A stretch of DNA of 64,000 nucleotides from Actinomycetospora cinnamomea (GTDB lineage: Bacteria > Actinomycetota > Actinomycetes > Mycobacteriales > Pseudonocardiaceae): NCBI RefSeq assembly GCF_003096675.1, contig NZ_QEKW01000005.1:62001-126000 (forward strand), read 5' to 3'. The translations under genes were made by a program, and so were the position numbers. The notes under the pieces are model-generated. The model did no database searches. It saw nothing but the letters and a program-made list of their open reading frames with translations, and was not told the DNA's origin. Of the stretch, positions 16,995-23,747 are shown piece after piece. Position 1 is the first letter of the stretch. Every line of letters begins with the position of its first letter.

Positions 16995-17298
16995 CTCTGC
17001 GTCGACCCCGTCGGCACGCAGCGTGTGCTCGCGCGACGGCGACGGTCCGGCCGGGCCAGGGAGCACCCGAGTGGTCGCTCCCCGTGACCGCCTCGCGGCT
17101 GGACCGTCACCTGGCGCACACCTCGTCCGTCACTCGGAGAGGGGGCTGCATCGATGGGGGCGGCTGGGTAGCGTCGTCGCGACTCGGACGAGGGACGGAC
17201 TCGGGCACGTGGAGTGACCGGGGGCGTCGCTCTCGCGGGTGATCCCGCCGCGTGATGTGTTGCAGCGGGTCGGGACCAGGCGGCCACCGGGAGCCAGC
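16995..17298. other. intergenic region without a convincing gene
   Basis: 304 bp between the serine hydrolase gene and the small hypothetical gene. Open frames here overlap several ways and none has a recognisable product or ribosome site. A weak hairpin GGGAGC/GCTCCC (17059-17064 and 17077-17082) could act as terminator. I see no RNA gene. Confidence 0.5.
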
Positions 17299-17544
17299 AT
17301 GAACGCCACGTCAGGACCTCGCCGACGACCGAACGGACCGCACCCCGAGCGCGCCTCGGCGGACGAACCAGCGGTCCCCACGCAGCGCACCGCCGCCGAC
17401 GTCTACGGGGTCAGCGAGGAGCAGGTGCACCGGGCCCGCATCGCGGTCGCCCGCAACTCCCTCGACTCCGACGACTGCCGCGAGCTGCTCGACATGCTCG
17501 GGCTCATCGGCGAGGGCGGCGACCCGCCCCCGGTCCGCCGCTGA
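17299..17544 (+). CDS. small hypothetical protein
   Basis: 81 aa from ATG 17299 (preceded by GGGAG at 17289-17293); the frame is open further upstream. The N-terminal 40 residues are low-complexity and charged. The C-terminal half, TAADVYGVSEEQVHRARIAVARNSLDSDDCRELLDMLGLI, is helical and looks like a small conserved actinobacterial domain, perhaps a sequence-specific or protein-binding helix pair. I do not recognise a function. It is 80 bp upstream of the ScbR-like regulator and on the same strand. Confidence 0.55.
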   Translation: MNATSGPRRRPNGPHPERASADEPAVPTQRTAADVYGVSEEQVHRARIAVARNSLDSDDCRELLDMLGLIGEGGDPPPVRR

Positions 17545-17623
17545 CCGCACCCAGATCGTCCGTGGTCTGACGACCAGCGTGGGCACCTGGTCCCGCGGCG
17601 TGACCGCGCTACCGTGATCCCCG

Positions 17624-18343
17624 ATGTCCGAGCCCGACTTCCCTCCCCGCGACCCCGGGCCGCGTCCGGGCGGGCACCGTCAGGCCCGGGCGCTGGCCAC
17701 CCGCAGCGCGATCCTCGCCGCGGCCGCCGAGGAGTTCGCGACCGCGTCCTACCACGAGGCGTCGCTGTCGCGGATCCTCGAGCGCAGCAAGGTCACCAAG
17801 GGCGCGCTGTACTTCCACTTCGTCTCCAAGGAGAGCATCGCCTGCGCCGTCGTCGACGAGATGGAGATGCTCTGTCGGGCGATGGTCGACCGCTGCCGCG
17901 GGCTCGGGCTCGATCCGCTGCGGACCGCCACGCAGGTCGTGCGCGAGATGCAGGACGCCCTCGACGGTCCGGTGCTGCGTGCCGGACAGCGCCTGTGCTC
18001 GGACGGCTTCACCGGCCCCGATCGGTCGGGGTGGCCGTTCCGGTTCTGGCAGGAGGTGTTCACCGCGCTGTTCGTCGAGGCCGCGGCCGCCCGGCTGCTG
18101 GTGCCGCGGGTGGAGCCGGCCTCGTTGGCGCGGACCGTCGTCGACGTCTCCGGCGGGGCCTTCATCGCCTCGCTCGCCGTCTCGGAGCTGTCCGACCTCG
18201 CGCAGCGCGTCTGCGAGAACTGGGAGCTCCTGCTGGGTGCGGTCGCCGACCCGGCCTGGCTGGAGGGCTTCCGGGCCGAGGGCGGCATGGGTGCCGTGCT
18301 CGGGCCGCACCTCGGGCGAGGGGGGTGGGTGGCGGAGGCCTGA
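17624..18343 (+). CDS. TetR family regulator, gamma-butyrolactone receptor (ScbR/ArpA) type
   Basis: 239 aa. HTH region ATRSAILAAAAEEFATASYHEASLSRILERSKVTKGALYFHFVSKESIACAVVDE is the pattern of the ScbR/ArpA/CprB group, including ALYFHF and the S-K-E-x-IA extension. The C-terminal domain has the typical Trp-containing segment GWPFRFWQEVFTALF. These receptors sense gamma-butyrolactone-like signals and repress secondary metabolism or their own genes, but no butyrolactone synthase (afsA) gene lies nearby. It may therefore be a pseudo-receptor answering another signal. The gene ends 74 bp before the tRNA-Glu gene. Confidence 0.8.
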   Translation: MSEPDFPPRDPGPRPGGHRQARALATRSAILAAAAEEFATASYHEASLSRILERSKVTKGALYFHFVSKESIACAVVDEMEMLCRAMVDRCRGLGLDPLRTATQVVREMQDALDGPVLRAGQRLCSDGFTGPDRSGWPFRFWQEVFTALFVEAAAARLLVPRVEPASLARTVVDVSGGAFIASLAVSELSDLAQRVCENWELLLGAVADPAWLEGFRAEGGMGAVLGPHLGRGGWVAEA

Positions 18344-18417
18344 GGGCCGTCGCCTATGCTTGGCCTCGCTCCCAACGGGTCTGCCGTTGCGGGTAAGGTC
18401 CTCAGCCAGAGGGTCGC

Positions 18418-18490
18418 GCCCCCATCGTTCAGCGGCCTAGGACTCCGCCCTTTCAAGGCGGCAACGCGGGTTCGAATCCCGTTGGGGGTA
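18418..18490 (+). tRNA. tRNA-Glu (anticodon TTC)
   Basis: 73 nt. Acceptor GCCCCCA pairs with the 3' arm TGGGGGT, with discriminator A at 18490. Anticodon stem CCGCC/GGCGG encloses loop CTTTCAA, giving anticodon TTC at 18452-18454. T-arm GCGGG-TTCGAAT-CCCGT is normal. CCA is not encoded. First of three clustered tRNA genes. Confidence 0.95.
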
Positions 18491-18511
18491 CGCTGTACCG
18501 AGTACGATCAA

Positions 18512-18585
18512 GGCCCAGTGGCGCAGTTGGTTAGCGCGTCGCCCTGTCACGGCGAAGGTCGCGGGTTCGAGTCCCGTCTGGGTCG
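18512..18585 (+). tRNA. tRNA-Asp (anticodon GTC)
   Basis: 74 nt. Acceptor GGCCCAG pairs with CTGGGTC (two G-T/G-C end pairs), with discriminator G at 18585. Anticodon stem TCGCC/GGCGA encloses loop CTGTCAC, anticodon GTC at 18546-18548. D-loop GTTGGTTAGC is typical. CCA is not encoded. Confidence 0.95.
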
Positions 18586-18616
18586 CTCTCCGGTCGAGGT
18601 GGTCCCTCGACCGTCC

Positions 18617-18690
18617 GGCCAGGTAGCTCAGTTGGTACGAGCGATCGCCTGAAAAGCGATAGGTCGGCGGTTCGACCCCGCCCCTGGCCA
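18617..18690 (+). tRNA. tRNA-Phe (anticodon GAA), AICE attachment site
   Basis: 74 nt. Acceptor GGCCAGG pairs with CCTGGCC, with discriminator A at 18690. Anticodon stem ATCGC/GCGAT encloses loop CTGAAAA, anticodon GAA at 18651-18653. The 3' half from the anticodon loop to the end is duplicated at 31655-31698, marking integration of the mobile element. The gene is intact because the element supplies an identical 3' part. Confidence 0.95.
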
Positions 18691-18691
18691 C
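18648..18691. repeat. attL, 44-bp direct repeat overlapping tRNA-Phe
   Basis: Identical to 31655-31698. It starts at the anticodon loop (CCTGAAAAGC) and runs one base past the tRNA discriminator. The flanking bases differ on both sides (G18647 vs C31654; C18692 vs A31699), which defines its limits. Confidence 0.95.
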
Positions 18692-18695
18692 CGTC

Positions 18696-18722
18696 GCCCA
18701 CCAGCGGAAACGCTCGGTGGGC
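18696..18722 (+). terminator. terminator-like hairpin after tRNA-Phe, element side
   Basis: GCCCACCAGCG (18696-18706), a GAAA tetraloop, and CGCTCGGTGGGC (18711-18722) form a stem with a single bulged G, followed by GTTGTGCTTT. It resembles the perfect hairpin on the chromosomal side at 31704-31735, so the element appears to carry its own terminator for the split tRNA transcript. Confidence 0.7.
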
Positions 18723-18741
18723 GTTGTGCTTTCCGGGCCGT

Positions 18742-18761
18742 CTGCACCAGTCCCTGCACCA
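18742..18761. repeat. left pair of CTGCACCA repeats, possible integrase arm-type sites
   Basis: CTGCACCA occurs at 18742-18749 and 18754-18761 (12-bp period), just inside attL and next to the integrase stop. The same paired arrangement, with the same flanking CCC and CGGG context, occurs near attR at 31541-31560. Arm-type integrase or excisionase sites are the simplest explanation. Confidence 0.5.
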
Positions 18762-18769
18762 ACGGGGCA

Positions 18770-20002
18770 TCACAGGTCCTTCCACTCGATGGCGTCGAGC
18801 GCCTGGCGCATGGCGTCGAGGTTGGTGTGGGCGTAGATCGCCATCGTGATGTCGACGTGCGCGTGCCGGGCGATGGCCTGGACCACGTGCGGCGGCGTCC
18901 CGAGGTCCAGCAGCAGGCTGACCACGGTGTGACGCAGGTCGTGAAGCCTGACGTCGGGCAGCCCGGCCGTGACGCGCAACCCGTCGAAGTGACGGTTGAG
19001 GTTCCGTGGCTCCAGCGGCTTACCGATCGTTGAGGGGAACACGAGGTCGTGGTCCTCCCACCGGGCCGTCTTGGCTCGGTTCGCGTCCTGACGCCGGCGG
19101 TGCTCCTCGAGGACGCGGCGGGTGACCTTGGGCAGCGGGATCGTCGCCTCCGAGGCGTCCGACTTGGCCGGCCCGACGTAGAGCTGACCGGCCGCTCTCG
19201 CGACCGTCTGCGCGACGGTGAGCGTGGCGCGCTCGAAGTCGATGTCCTGCCAGCGCAGGCCCAGCAGTTCGCCGTGACGTAGCCCGAGCGTGGCGGCGGT
19301 GACGTAGAGCGCGTACCAGCGCGTCCCCTTCGCCGCGTCGAGCAGGCGCTTGGCCTGGGCCACGGTCAGGCCCTTGCCGACCTTGTACTTCGGTGTCGGG
19401 ACCTTCACGAGCTTGGCGACGTTGCGCATCACCAGCTCCTCGCGCTCGGCGTTGCTCAGCGCGTTCCGGAGCACGGCGTGGACGTACTGGACCTGACGGG
19501 CTGTGGCCCGGCGCTCGCAGCACCGCAGGCCGGGCCGGCAGCACGCCGGCTGCTTCGGCTTCCGTCTCGCGTGACGTCCGTTGGTGCAGCACAGGCACTT
19601 GGCGCGGACGGTGCTGATGAAGTGGCGGACGTCGGCGCCGGTGAGTCGGTCGAGTCGCTTCGTACCAAGGCTCGGGACGATGTGCAGCCGGACCACGGAC
19701 TCGTATCCGTGGTAGGTGGTGAGCCGGCGCTCGACCTTGACGATCGCGAGCCAGTGCTCCATGTACTCGGCCACCGACATCGACTTGTCCGGTATCGGGA
19801 TGCCCTGATCGTTGTTCGACTGCAGCCGGACGAGCTCAGCGCGAGCGTCGTCGAAGCTGCGGGCGTACTTGCGCTTGCGCTCCAGGCGGCCCGACGCCGT
19901 GTAGACGTACGCCGAGGCGACCCACAGGCCGTCGCTGGAGCGCTGGAAGATGCTGCCCTCGCCGTTGACCTTCCGGCCCTTCTTGCGCTCGCCGGCCATC
20001 AC
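18770..20002 (-). CDS. int: tyrosine-recombinase integrase
   Basis: 410 aa from GTG 20002 (ATG 19999 is one codon inside). It catalyses attP x attB integration into tRNA-Phe and excision with Xis. N-terminal arm-binding part has KVNGEGSIFQRSSDGLW; the SAM-like core-binding domain contains SVAEYMEHWL. Catalytic residues: Arg242 in LGLRHGELLGLRW, His354-x-x-Arg357 in RLHDLRHTVVSLL, and nucleophile Tyr390 in DITMAIYAHT. Oddity: between the two domains, around residues 133-165, lies a Cys-rich insertion (CLCC, PACC, RCCERR) that could bind zinc. The gene overlaps the excisionase stop and reads toward attL. Confidence 0.95.
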   Translation of the reverse strand: MMAGERKKGRKVNGEGSIFQRSSDGLWVASAYVYTASGRLERKRKYARSFDDARAELVRLQSNNDQGIPIPDKSMSVAEYMEHWLAIVKVERRLTTYHGYESVVRLHIVPSLGTKRLDRLTGADVRHFISTVRAKCLCCTNGRHARRKPKQPACCRPGLRCCERRATARQVQYVHAVLRNALSNAEREELVMRNVAKLVKVPTPKYKVGKGLTVAQAKRLLDAAKGTRWYALYVTAATLGLRHGELLGLRWQDIDFERATLTVAQTVARAAGQLYVGPAKSDASEATIPLPKVTRRVLEEHRRRQDANRAKTARWEDHDLVFPSTIGKPLEPRNLNRHFDGLRVTAGLPDVRLHDLRHTVVSLLLDLGTPPHVVQAIARHAHVDITMAIYAHTNLDAMRQALDAIEWKDL

Positions 20003-20184
20003 ACGACCGCCTGGGCGTCGACGAGCCGCGCGACGTACTCCTCCAGCGAGGCGCGGGGGATGCGCCGAGAGCCGCCGATCTTCACCGAGCGGAGGTCGTG
20101 GTTGCGGAGCAGGTCGTAGACCTTGCAGCGGCTGATCTTGAGCAGCTCGGCCGCTTCCTCGGCCGTGAACAGCAGCGCGTCCAT
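19999..20184 (-). CDS. xis: excisionase, MerR-like/helix-turn-helix DNA-binding protein
   Basis: 61 aa. TAEEAAELLKISRCKVYDLLRNHDLRSVKIGGSRRIPRASLEEYV is the standard excise/DNA-binding domain (winged helix, HTH_17 type), the size and form of AICE Xis proteins. It directs the integrase toward excision. Its TGA overlaps the integrase start, so the two are made as a coupled pair, and it follows the transfer genes in one minus-strand operon. Confidence 0.9.
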   Translation of the reverse strand: MDALLFTAEEAAELLKISRCKVYDLLRNHDLRSVKIGGSRRIPRASLEEYVARLVDAQAVV

Positions 20185-20187
20185 GGG

Positions 20188-20538
20188 TCAGTCCTCCGAG
20201 AGCCGGCGGCCGAGGTGGCCGAGGTGGGTGCGGGCGTGGTCGAGCTGGTGGGCGAGGTCGTCGACCAGGCCGCGCGCGTCGCTGAGGTGGCCGTGCGCGC
20301 GGCAGAGCGCGCCGGCCGGGTCGGCGCCGCGGTCGTCGTAATGCTCGGTCGGATCGGCGCGGCGCAGCGACCGGGTGAGGAAGTCGAGGACCTGGGGGAG
20401 CCGGCGGACCAGCTCGGCGAGGTCGCCGACGGCGGCGGAGGCTTCAAGACCGTCGAGCACGCCGCGCCCGGTCGCGTGGTTGGCGCTGCGGATGGCCTCG
20501 GCGGCGCGCTCGATGTCGCGGGCGACGAGGTTGCTCAT
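20188..20538 (-). CDS. AICE conserved hypothetical protein
   Basis: 116 aa from ATG 20538. Predominantly helical and charged: MSNLVARDIERAAEAIRSANHA, LAELVRRLPQVLDFLTRSLRRAD, ARGLVDDLAHQLDHARTHLGHLGRRL. There is no membrane segment or catalytic motif. Small helical proteins at this place, between the spd-like and xis genes, are common in actinobacterial integrative elements and of unknown function. The start overlaps the stop of the membrane-protein gene by 4 bp; 3 bp separate its stop from the excisionase start. Confidence 0.65.
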   Translation of the reverse strand: MSNLVARDIERAAEAIRSANHATGRGVLDGLEASAAVGDLAELVRRLPQVLDFLTRSLRRADPTEHYDDRGADPAGALCRAHGHLSDARGLVDDLAHQLDHARTHLGHLGRRLSED

Positions 20539-20765
20539 CGCTGCACCCCCTGTGGCGAGACGTCGGCAGCGCGGTCGGTGGCGGCACCGAGCTGGTGGGC
20601 GAACTCGCCGGCGCTGCTCGACACCGCGGGCCCGAGGGTCGGGAAGGCGGCGAAGAGCAGCACGAGGGTCACGACTCCGGAGACGAGCGCCGGCGCGGCC
20701 TTGTGGCTCTTGATCAGCAGGGCGGTGACCAAGCCGGCGATGATCACGATCGCGATGAGGTTCAT
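20535..20765 (-). CDS. small membrane protein, SpdB-like (plasmid spread)
   Basis: 76 aa. Two hydrophobic helices, LIAIVIIAGLVTALLI and ALVSGVVTLVLLFAAFPTL, then a polar tail (SSAGEFAHQLGAATDRAAD). Size, topology and place directly after the TraB-type gene match spread (Spd) proteins, which help intramycelial or intercellular distribution of AICE and plasmid DNA. Homology to named Spd proteins is not proven by eye. Its ATG overlaps the TraB stop (TGATG). Confidence 0.6.
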   Translation of the reverse strand: MNLIAIVIIAGLVTALLIKSHKAAPALVSGVVTLVLLFAAFPTLGPAVSSSAGEFAHQLGAATDRAADVSPQGVQR

Positions 20766-22027
20766 CAGTGCGCCCGCCGTCCGTGCGCGGCGATCCGGTC
20801 GCAGTACTCGCCGTAGTCGCCGAGGTAGGGCACGCGGATGCGCTGGCAGTCCCTGCCAAGTCCTGACAGGTAAGCCACGCCGGGGTCGGCGTTGGCGTGC
20901 TCCTGCCCGAGCGAGCGGGCGTCGGTGCCGTGGAGCATCTCCAGCGAGTCCGCCGGCACCCGGAAGCTGAGCCTCAGGGCGAACTGGTCGCGGGCGTAGC
21001 CGCCGCCGACGGCGGTGGCCTCGAAGCGCTGGGCGAGCATCAGCACCCGGAACGCGGCCTTGCGGCCCTCGGAGAGCAGCCTCAGCACGGCTATGCGGAT
21101 GCGGTCGCCGACCGGGATGCCTTCGCCGCGCTTGGGCTTCGGGAGTCCGTCAGCGGCCCGTAGGAGGCCGGGGAACTCCTCCAGCACCACGAGGACCGTC
21201 GGTGTCTGCGGCGACGGCTCGACCTTGTCGCGGCGCGGCGGGATCGTCGCCAGCCGGCGGTCCATCTCGGCGACCAGGTCCTCCAGCAGCACCGCGTGAG
21301 CGGCGATGTCGTGCGTCCCGGTGACCTGGTGAGGCCGGTGCACCGTGTCGTCCCAGGCGCGGCCGAGCAGAAGACCGGTGATGTCCGAGCCGGTGACGAG
21401 GACGTCCGGGGCGGCGGCGAGCTGGGCCAGCAGCCCGTAGGTGAACACCGACTTCCCGGAGCCGTTCATGCCCTGCACCGCGAGGTGGGCGGGGTCGGTG
21501 AGGGCGTGTCCGAGGGTGGTGGCGTCCTCGGTGCGCCCGAGGATCACCGAGTCCGACCCGGTCTCGACGGTGACGGGTGGGAGGCCGAAGCCGCCGCGCA
21601 GCGGGTCGGCATCGAGCAGGTGCAGCCGTACCCAGCGGCCCGCGATCGGTTCGACGCGCAGGGCGTGGGCGCCGAGGGTGTGGGCGAGGCGGGCGCCGTT
21701 CTCGCCCTTGGTGAAGTCAGCCGGCTCCTGGCCGGCCATCAGTTCGACGGTGAACGAGGTGGGTGGGCCGAGGCGGACCTCCCCGACTCGCGGGGTGCGG
21801 ATGGTGACGCCTGCCGCGACCTGGACGTATTGGCAGAGGGCGATGCCGGTGCAGGCCTCCCGGAAGGCCGCCTTGAGCGAGGCGGCGAACGCCAGGACCG
21901 ATGCTTCGTAGTCGCGACGGGCGCGCTCGGCGCGGAGCCGGGCGAACAGCCCGGGCCGGTGCGCGCCGGGCCCGCGGGTGCGCCCGGAGCGGTGCTCGAG
22001 GCGGCGCGTGTGCTCGAGGGCGGTCAT
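20765..22027 (-). CDS. FtsK/SpoIIIE-type DNA translocase for conjugation (TraB-like)
   Basis: 420 aa from ATG 22027. After an Arg-rich N-terminus comes an FtsK-like motor: Walker A at residues 186-193 (GMNGSGKS, in HLAVQGMNGSGKSVFTYGLLAQL), Walker B TVLVVLEEFPGLLRA, and a late RFEATAVGGGYARDQFALRLSF arginine-finger-type region. No N-terminal membrane helices are clear, so it may use the SpdB-like partner. AICEs move double-stranded DNA between cells with one such protein and no relaxase. The gene overlaps its neighbours by 1 and 4 bp in the transfer operon. Confidence 0.85.
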   Translation of the reverse strand: MTALEHTRRLEHRSGRTRGPGAHRPGLFARLRAERARRDYEASVLAFAASLKAAFREACTGIALCQYVQVAAGVTIRTPRVGEVRLGPPTSFTVELMAGQEPADFTKGENGARLAHTLGAHALRVEPIAGRWVRLHLLDADPLRGGFGLPPVTVETGSDSVILGRTEDATTLGHALTDPAHLAVQGMNGSGKSVFTYGLLAQLAAAPDVLVTGSDITGLLLGRAWDDTVHRPHQVTGTHDIAAHAVLLEDLVAEMDRRLATIPPRRDKVEPSPQTPTVLVVLEEFPGLLRAADGLPKPKRGEGIPVGDRIRIAVLRLLSEGRKAAFRVLMLAQRFEATAVGGGYARDQFALRLSFRVPADSLEMLHGTDARSLGQEHANADPGVAYLSGLGRDCQRIRVPYLGDYGEYCDRIAAHGRRAH

Positions 22028-22383
22028 CGGATGGTCCTCTCCGTGCAGGCGGCGCACAGCTGGCCGTCCACGGCGGGCATGGGGAACAGCAGCGCGCACC
22101 CGGGACACATGGGTTCGGCGTCGGCGACCGGGTCGGGGATGCCGGCCAGGCGAGCGCGGCGGATGGCGCGGCGGTCGGTGGGAGTGGTGGCCGCCCACAG
22201 GCCGTAGTCCTGGCCGGTGTCCAGCGCCCAGCGCAGGCACTCGGTGGCGACCGGGCAGCGCCCGCAGATGGGGGCGACGGCGATGCGGTGGCGGGCGACG
22301 ACCGTGCTGGTGTCGTCCTCGGACGGCGGAAAGAACAGCTCCGGGTCGGCGTCACGGCACGCCGCGTCGCGCTGCCAGCTCAT
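22024..22383 (-). CDS. WhiB-like iron-sulfur transcription factor with an extra C-terminal zinc-ribbon motif
   Basis: 119 aa. Residues 1-75 form a WhiB domain: Cys9, Cys40, Cys43 and Cys49 (C-x30-C-x2-C-x5-C) to hold a [4Fe-4S] cluster, then YGLWAATTPTDRRAIRRARL, the G[VIL]W turn and basic helix that contacts DNA or sigma factor. The tail adds C93-P-G-C96 and C110-A-A-C113, a second four-Cys site that could bind zinc. The gene sits inside the transfer operon, overlapping TraB by 4 bp, so it may couple transfer to redox or developmental state (inference). Confidence 0.85.
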   Translation of the reverse strand: MSWQRDAACRDADPELFFPPSEDDTSTVVARHRIAVAPICGRCPVATECLRWALDTGQDYGLWAATTPTDRRAIRRARLAGIPDPVADAEPMCPGCALLFPMPAVDGQLCAACTERTIR

Positions 22384-22790
22384 GACGCCGCCGCCTCGGA
22401 CTGCGCAACCTCACCGCGACGAGGACGCGGAGCCGTGGACGCGGTCGTGCGGACCTCCTGGCAGCGGTACCAGACCTGCGCGCCGGCGACGTTGCCGTCG
22501 CGGTCGCGCTTGTCCATGACGCCGATCTCGAACCCGACGAGCTCCACCGGGGTAGCCGGCGCGATGTCCTCGACGGGCTGCCGCTCGGACGTCATGCCGA
22601 CCTTGATGATTTCGTTGGTGGCCCGGCCGAACTGACGGAACCTGGCGACGAACTGGGCCTCCCACTTCGGGGTGCCGTCTTTGGTCGTCTCCTGTCGGTA
22701 GCTGTCGCCGAAGGCGGTCTTGGGCTCGCAGGACAGGAACAGGAGCGACTCAAAGGTCGCGGCCTGGTCGATGGCGAAGTTCTGGATCAC
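22380..22790 (-). CDS. AICE conserved hypothetical protein, first gene of the transfer operon
   Basis: 136 aa from GTG 22790, with AGGAGA 4 bp before it. Beta-rich core: FLSCEPKTAFGDSYRQ, PKWEAQFVARFR, NEIIKVGMTS, PVELVGFEIGVMDKRD, GAQVWYRCQEV, then a disordered Ala/Ser/Arg tail. I do not recognise it; the pattern of strands suggests a small OB-like or beta-barrel domain, a guess only. It leads the overlapping minus-strand operon (this gene to integrase) and its promoter lies between two operator copies, so it is a conjugation or maintenance factor by position. Confidence 0.6.
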   Translation of the reverse strand: MIQNFAIDQAATFESLLFLSCEPKTAFGDSYRQETTKDGTPKWEAQFVARFRQFGRATNEIIKVGMTSERQPVEDIAPATPVELVGFEIGVMDKRDRDGNVAGAQVWYRCQEVRTTASTAPRPRRGEVAQSEAAAS

Positions 22791-22807
22791 TGCATCTCCT
22801 CACTCGT

Positions 22808-22860
22808 ACTCCTCTAGACGACTCGACCTTAGCAGCGGTGAGATAGACGTCTAGAGGACT
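22808..22860 (-). promoter_or_regulatory. promoter and double operator of the AICE transfer operon
   Basis: Two 16-bp operators in inverted orientation: ACTCCTCTAGACGACT (22808-22823) and AGACGTCTAGAGGACT (22845-22860), with perfect 10-bp arms CCTCTAGACG/CGTCTAGAGG. On the minus strand a -35-like TAGACG (22848-22853) and a -10-like TAAGGT (22826-22831) are 16 bp apart, so one operator covers the -35 and the other lies just downstream of the -10. A third related copy lies before the GntR gene, which implies that GntR protein represses both promoters. Confidence 0.6.
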
Positions 22861-22895
22861 AGCAGGAGGCGTTATGGACCCGTTGCTCTCGCGGG

Positions 22896-23672
22896 TCAGC
22901 GTGCCGGGACCTCGTACTCGAGCACGTACGCCGGCGCGGCCTTGAGGGTGTCGCAGACCTCCAGCGGGCGGCCGGTCGTGTCGTAGGCGGTGCGAACGAG
23001 GACGACGACGGGCACGCCATCGGTGAGCTGGAGCCGGCGGCGCTCCTCGGCGGACGGCATCCGGGCTGAGACCTCTTCGGTGAAGTGGTCCAGCTCGAAG
23101 CCCATGTCCTCCAGGCGCGCGTAGATGCCGCCGGGGCCGGTGTCCGCCTCGACGATGCGCGACCCGGCGGCGACGGAGGCGGGCAGGTAGGAGACCGCGG
23201 TCTCGACCGGCTGCCCATCGGCGAGGTAGCGCCGGGACCGCACGACAACCTCCTCGCCGTCGCCGAGGCGCAGCCGGTCGCGAATCTCCGGGGTAGCGGG
23301 CCCGGTCGACACCTCTAGCTGATCGACGTTCGGCGTGAACCCGGTCTTCTGGGCCTCGACGCTGAACGCCGCCAGCCCCGCCTCCCGGTGGCGTCGGGCG
23401 AAGCGCTCCGACGCGAGCCGACGCACCTGAACGGGCTGGCGAACGAACGTGCCGCGCCCGTGCTCGGCGACCACACGACCCTCGTTGCGCAGCTCCTGGA
23501 CGGCCTGGCGCACGGTCATGCGAGCGACGCCGTAGTGCTCGATGAGCACGGCCTCGCTCGGAAGCTTGTCGCCGGCCGCCAGGTCGCCACGGTCGATCGC
23601 GGCCCGGAGGTGGTCGGCGATCTGCCGATACGGCGGCCGGTCGTCTGCGCGGTCGATGGCCCCGAGCTGCAC
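22896..23672 (-). CDS. GntR family (HutC/UTRA subfamily) repressor, KorSA-like
   Basis: 258 aa from GTG 23672 (GGAGGA just upstream); the longer frame to 23705 would run through an operator copy. N-terminal winged helix: PPYRQIADHLRAAIDRGDLAAGDKLPSEAVLIEHYGVARMTVRQAVQELRNEGRV, followed by GRGTFVRQP. The UTRA ligand domain has VVRSRRYLADGQPVETAVSYLP and PVVVLVRTAYDTTGRPLEVCDTL. In pSAM2, the GntR protein KorSA silences transfer and the activator gene; gene order and operators here suggest the same role. It is divergent from the Nudix gene. Confidence 0.88.
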   Translation of the reverse strand: MQLGAIDRADDRPPYRQIADHLRAAIDRGDLAAGDKLPSEAVLIEHYGVARMTVRQAVQELRNEGRVVAEHGRGTFVRQPVQVRRLASERFARRHREAGLAAFSVEAQKTGFTPNVDQLEVSTGPATPEIRDRLRLGDGEEVVVRSRRYLADGQPVETAVSYLPASVAAGSRIVEADTGPGGIYARLEDMGFELDHFTEEVSARMPSAEERRRLQLTDGVPVVVLVRTAYDTTGRPLEVCDTLKAAPAYVLEYEVPAR

Positions 23673-23673
23673 G

Positions 23674-23689
23674 ACTCCTCCAGACGACT
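23674..23689 (-). promoter_or_regulatory. operator copy overlapping the GntR ribosome-binding site
   Basis: ACTCCTCCAGACGACT differs from the site at 22808-22823 by one base. It lies directly upstream of the GntR start GTG 23672 and includes its GGAGGA ribosome site, consistent with autoregulation. Confidence 0.55.
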
Positions 23690-23708
23690 GGACATCTACC
23701 ATCAATGC

Positions 23709-23734
23709 CGAACGCTACCGAACGGTCACGAACG
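23709..23734. repeat. three CGAACG repeats phased every 10 bp
   Basis: CGAACG at 23709-23714, 23719-23724 and 23729-23734, each 10 bp apart, so on one face of the helix. They lie between the GntR operator and the Nudix ribosome site, in the divergent promoter. A cooperative binding site for an element-encoded regulator is likely; an iteron role is less so at this size. Confidence 0.55.
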
Positions 23735-23747
23735 TCAGGAGGCGACA

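Noticed and set aside
22874-22945. Short plus-strand frame with AGGAGG and ATG between the transfer-operon operator and the GntR 3' end
   Set aside because: Only 23 codons, antisense to the GntR coding end and with no recognisable peptide pattern; the ribosome-like site is probably chance.
23709-23734. Reading the CGAACG array as a replication iteron origin
   Set aside because: Only three 6-bp repeats with no AT-rich zone or nearby rep gene; an operator is the more economical reading.
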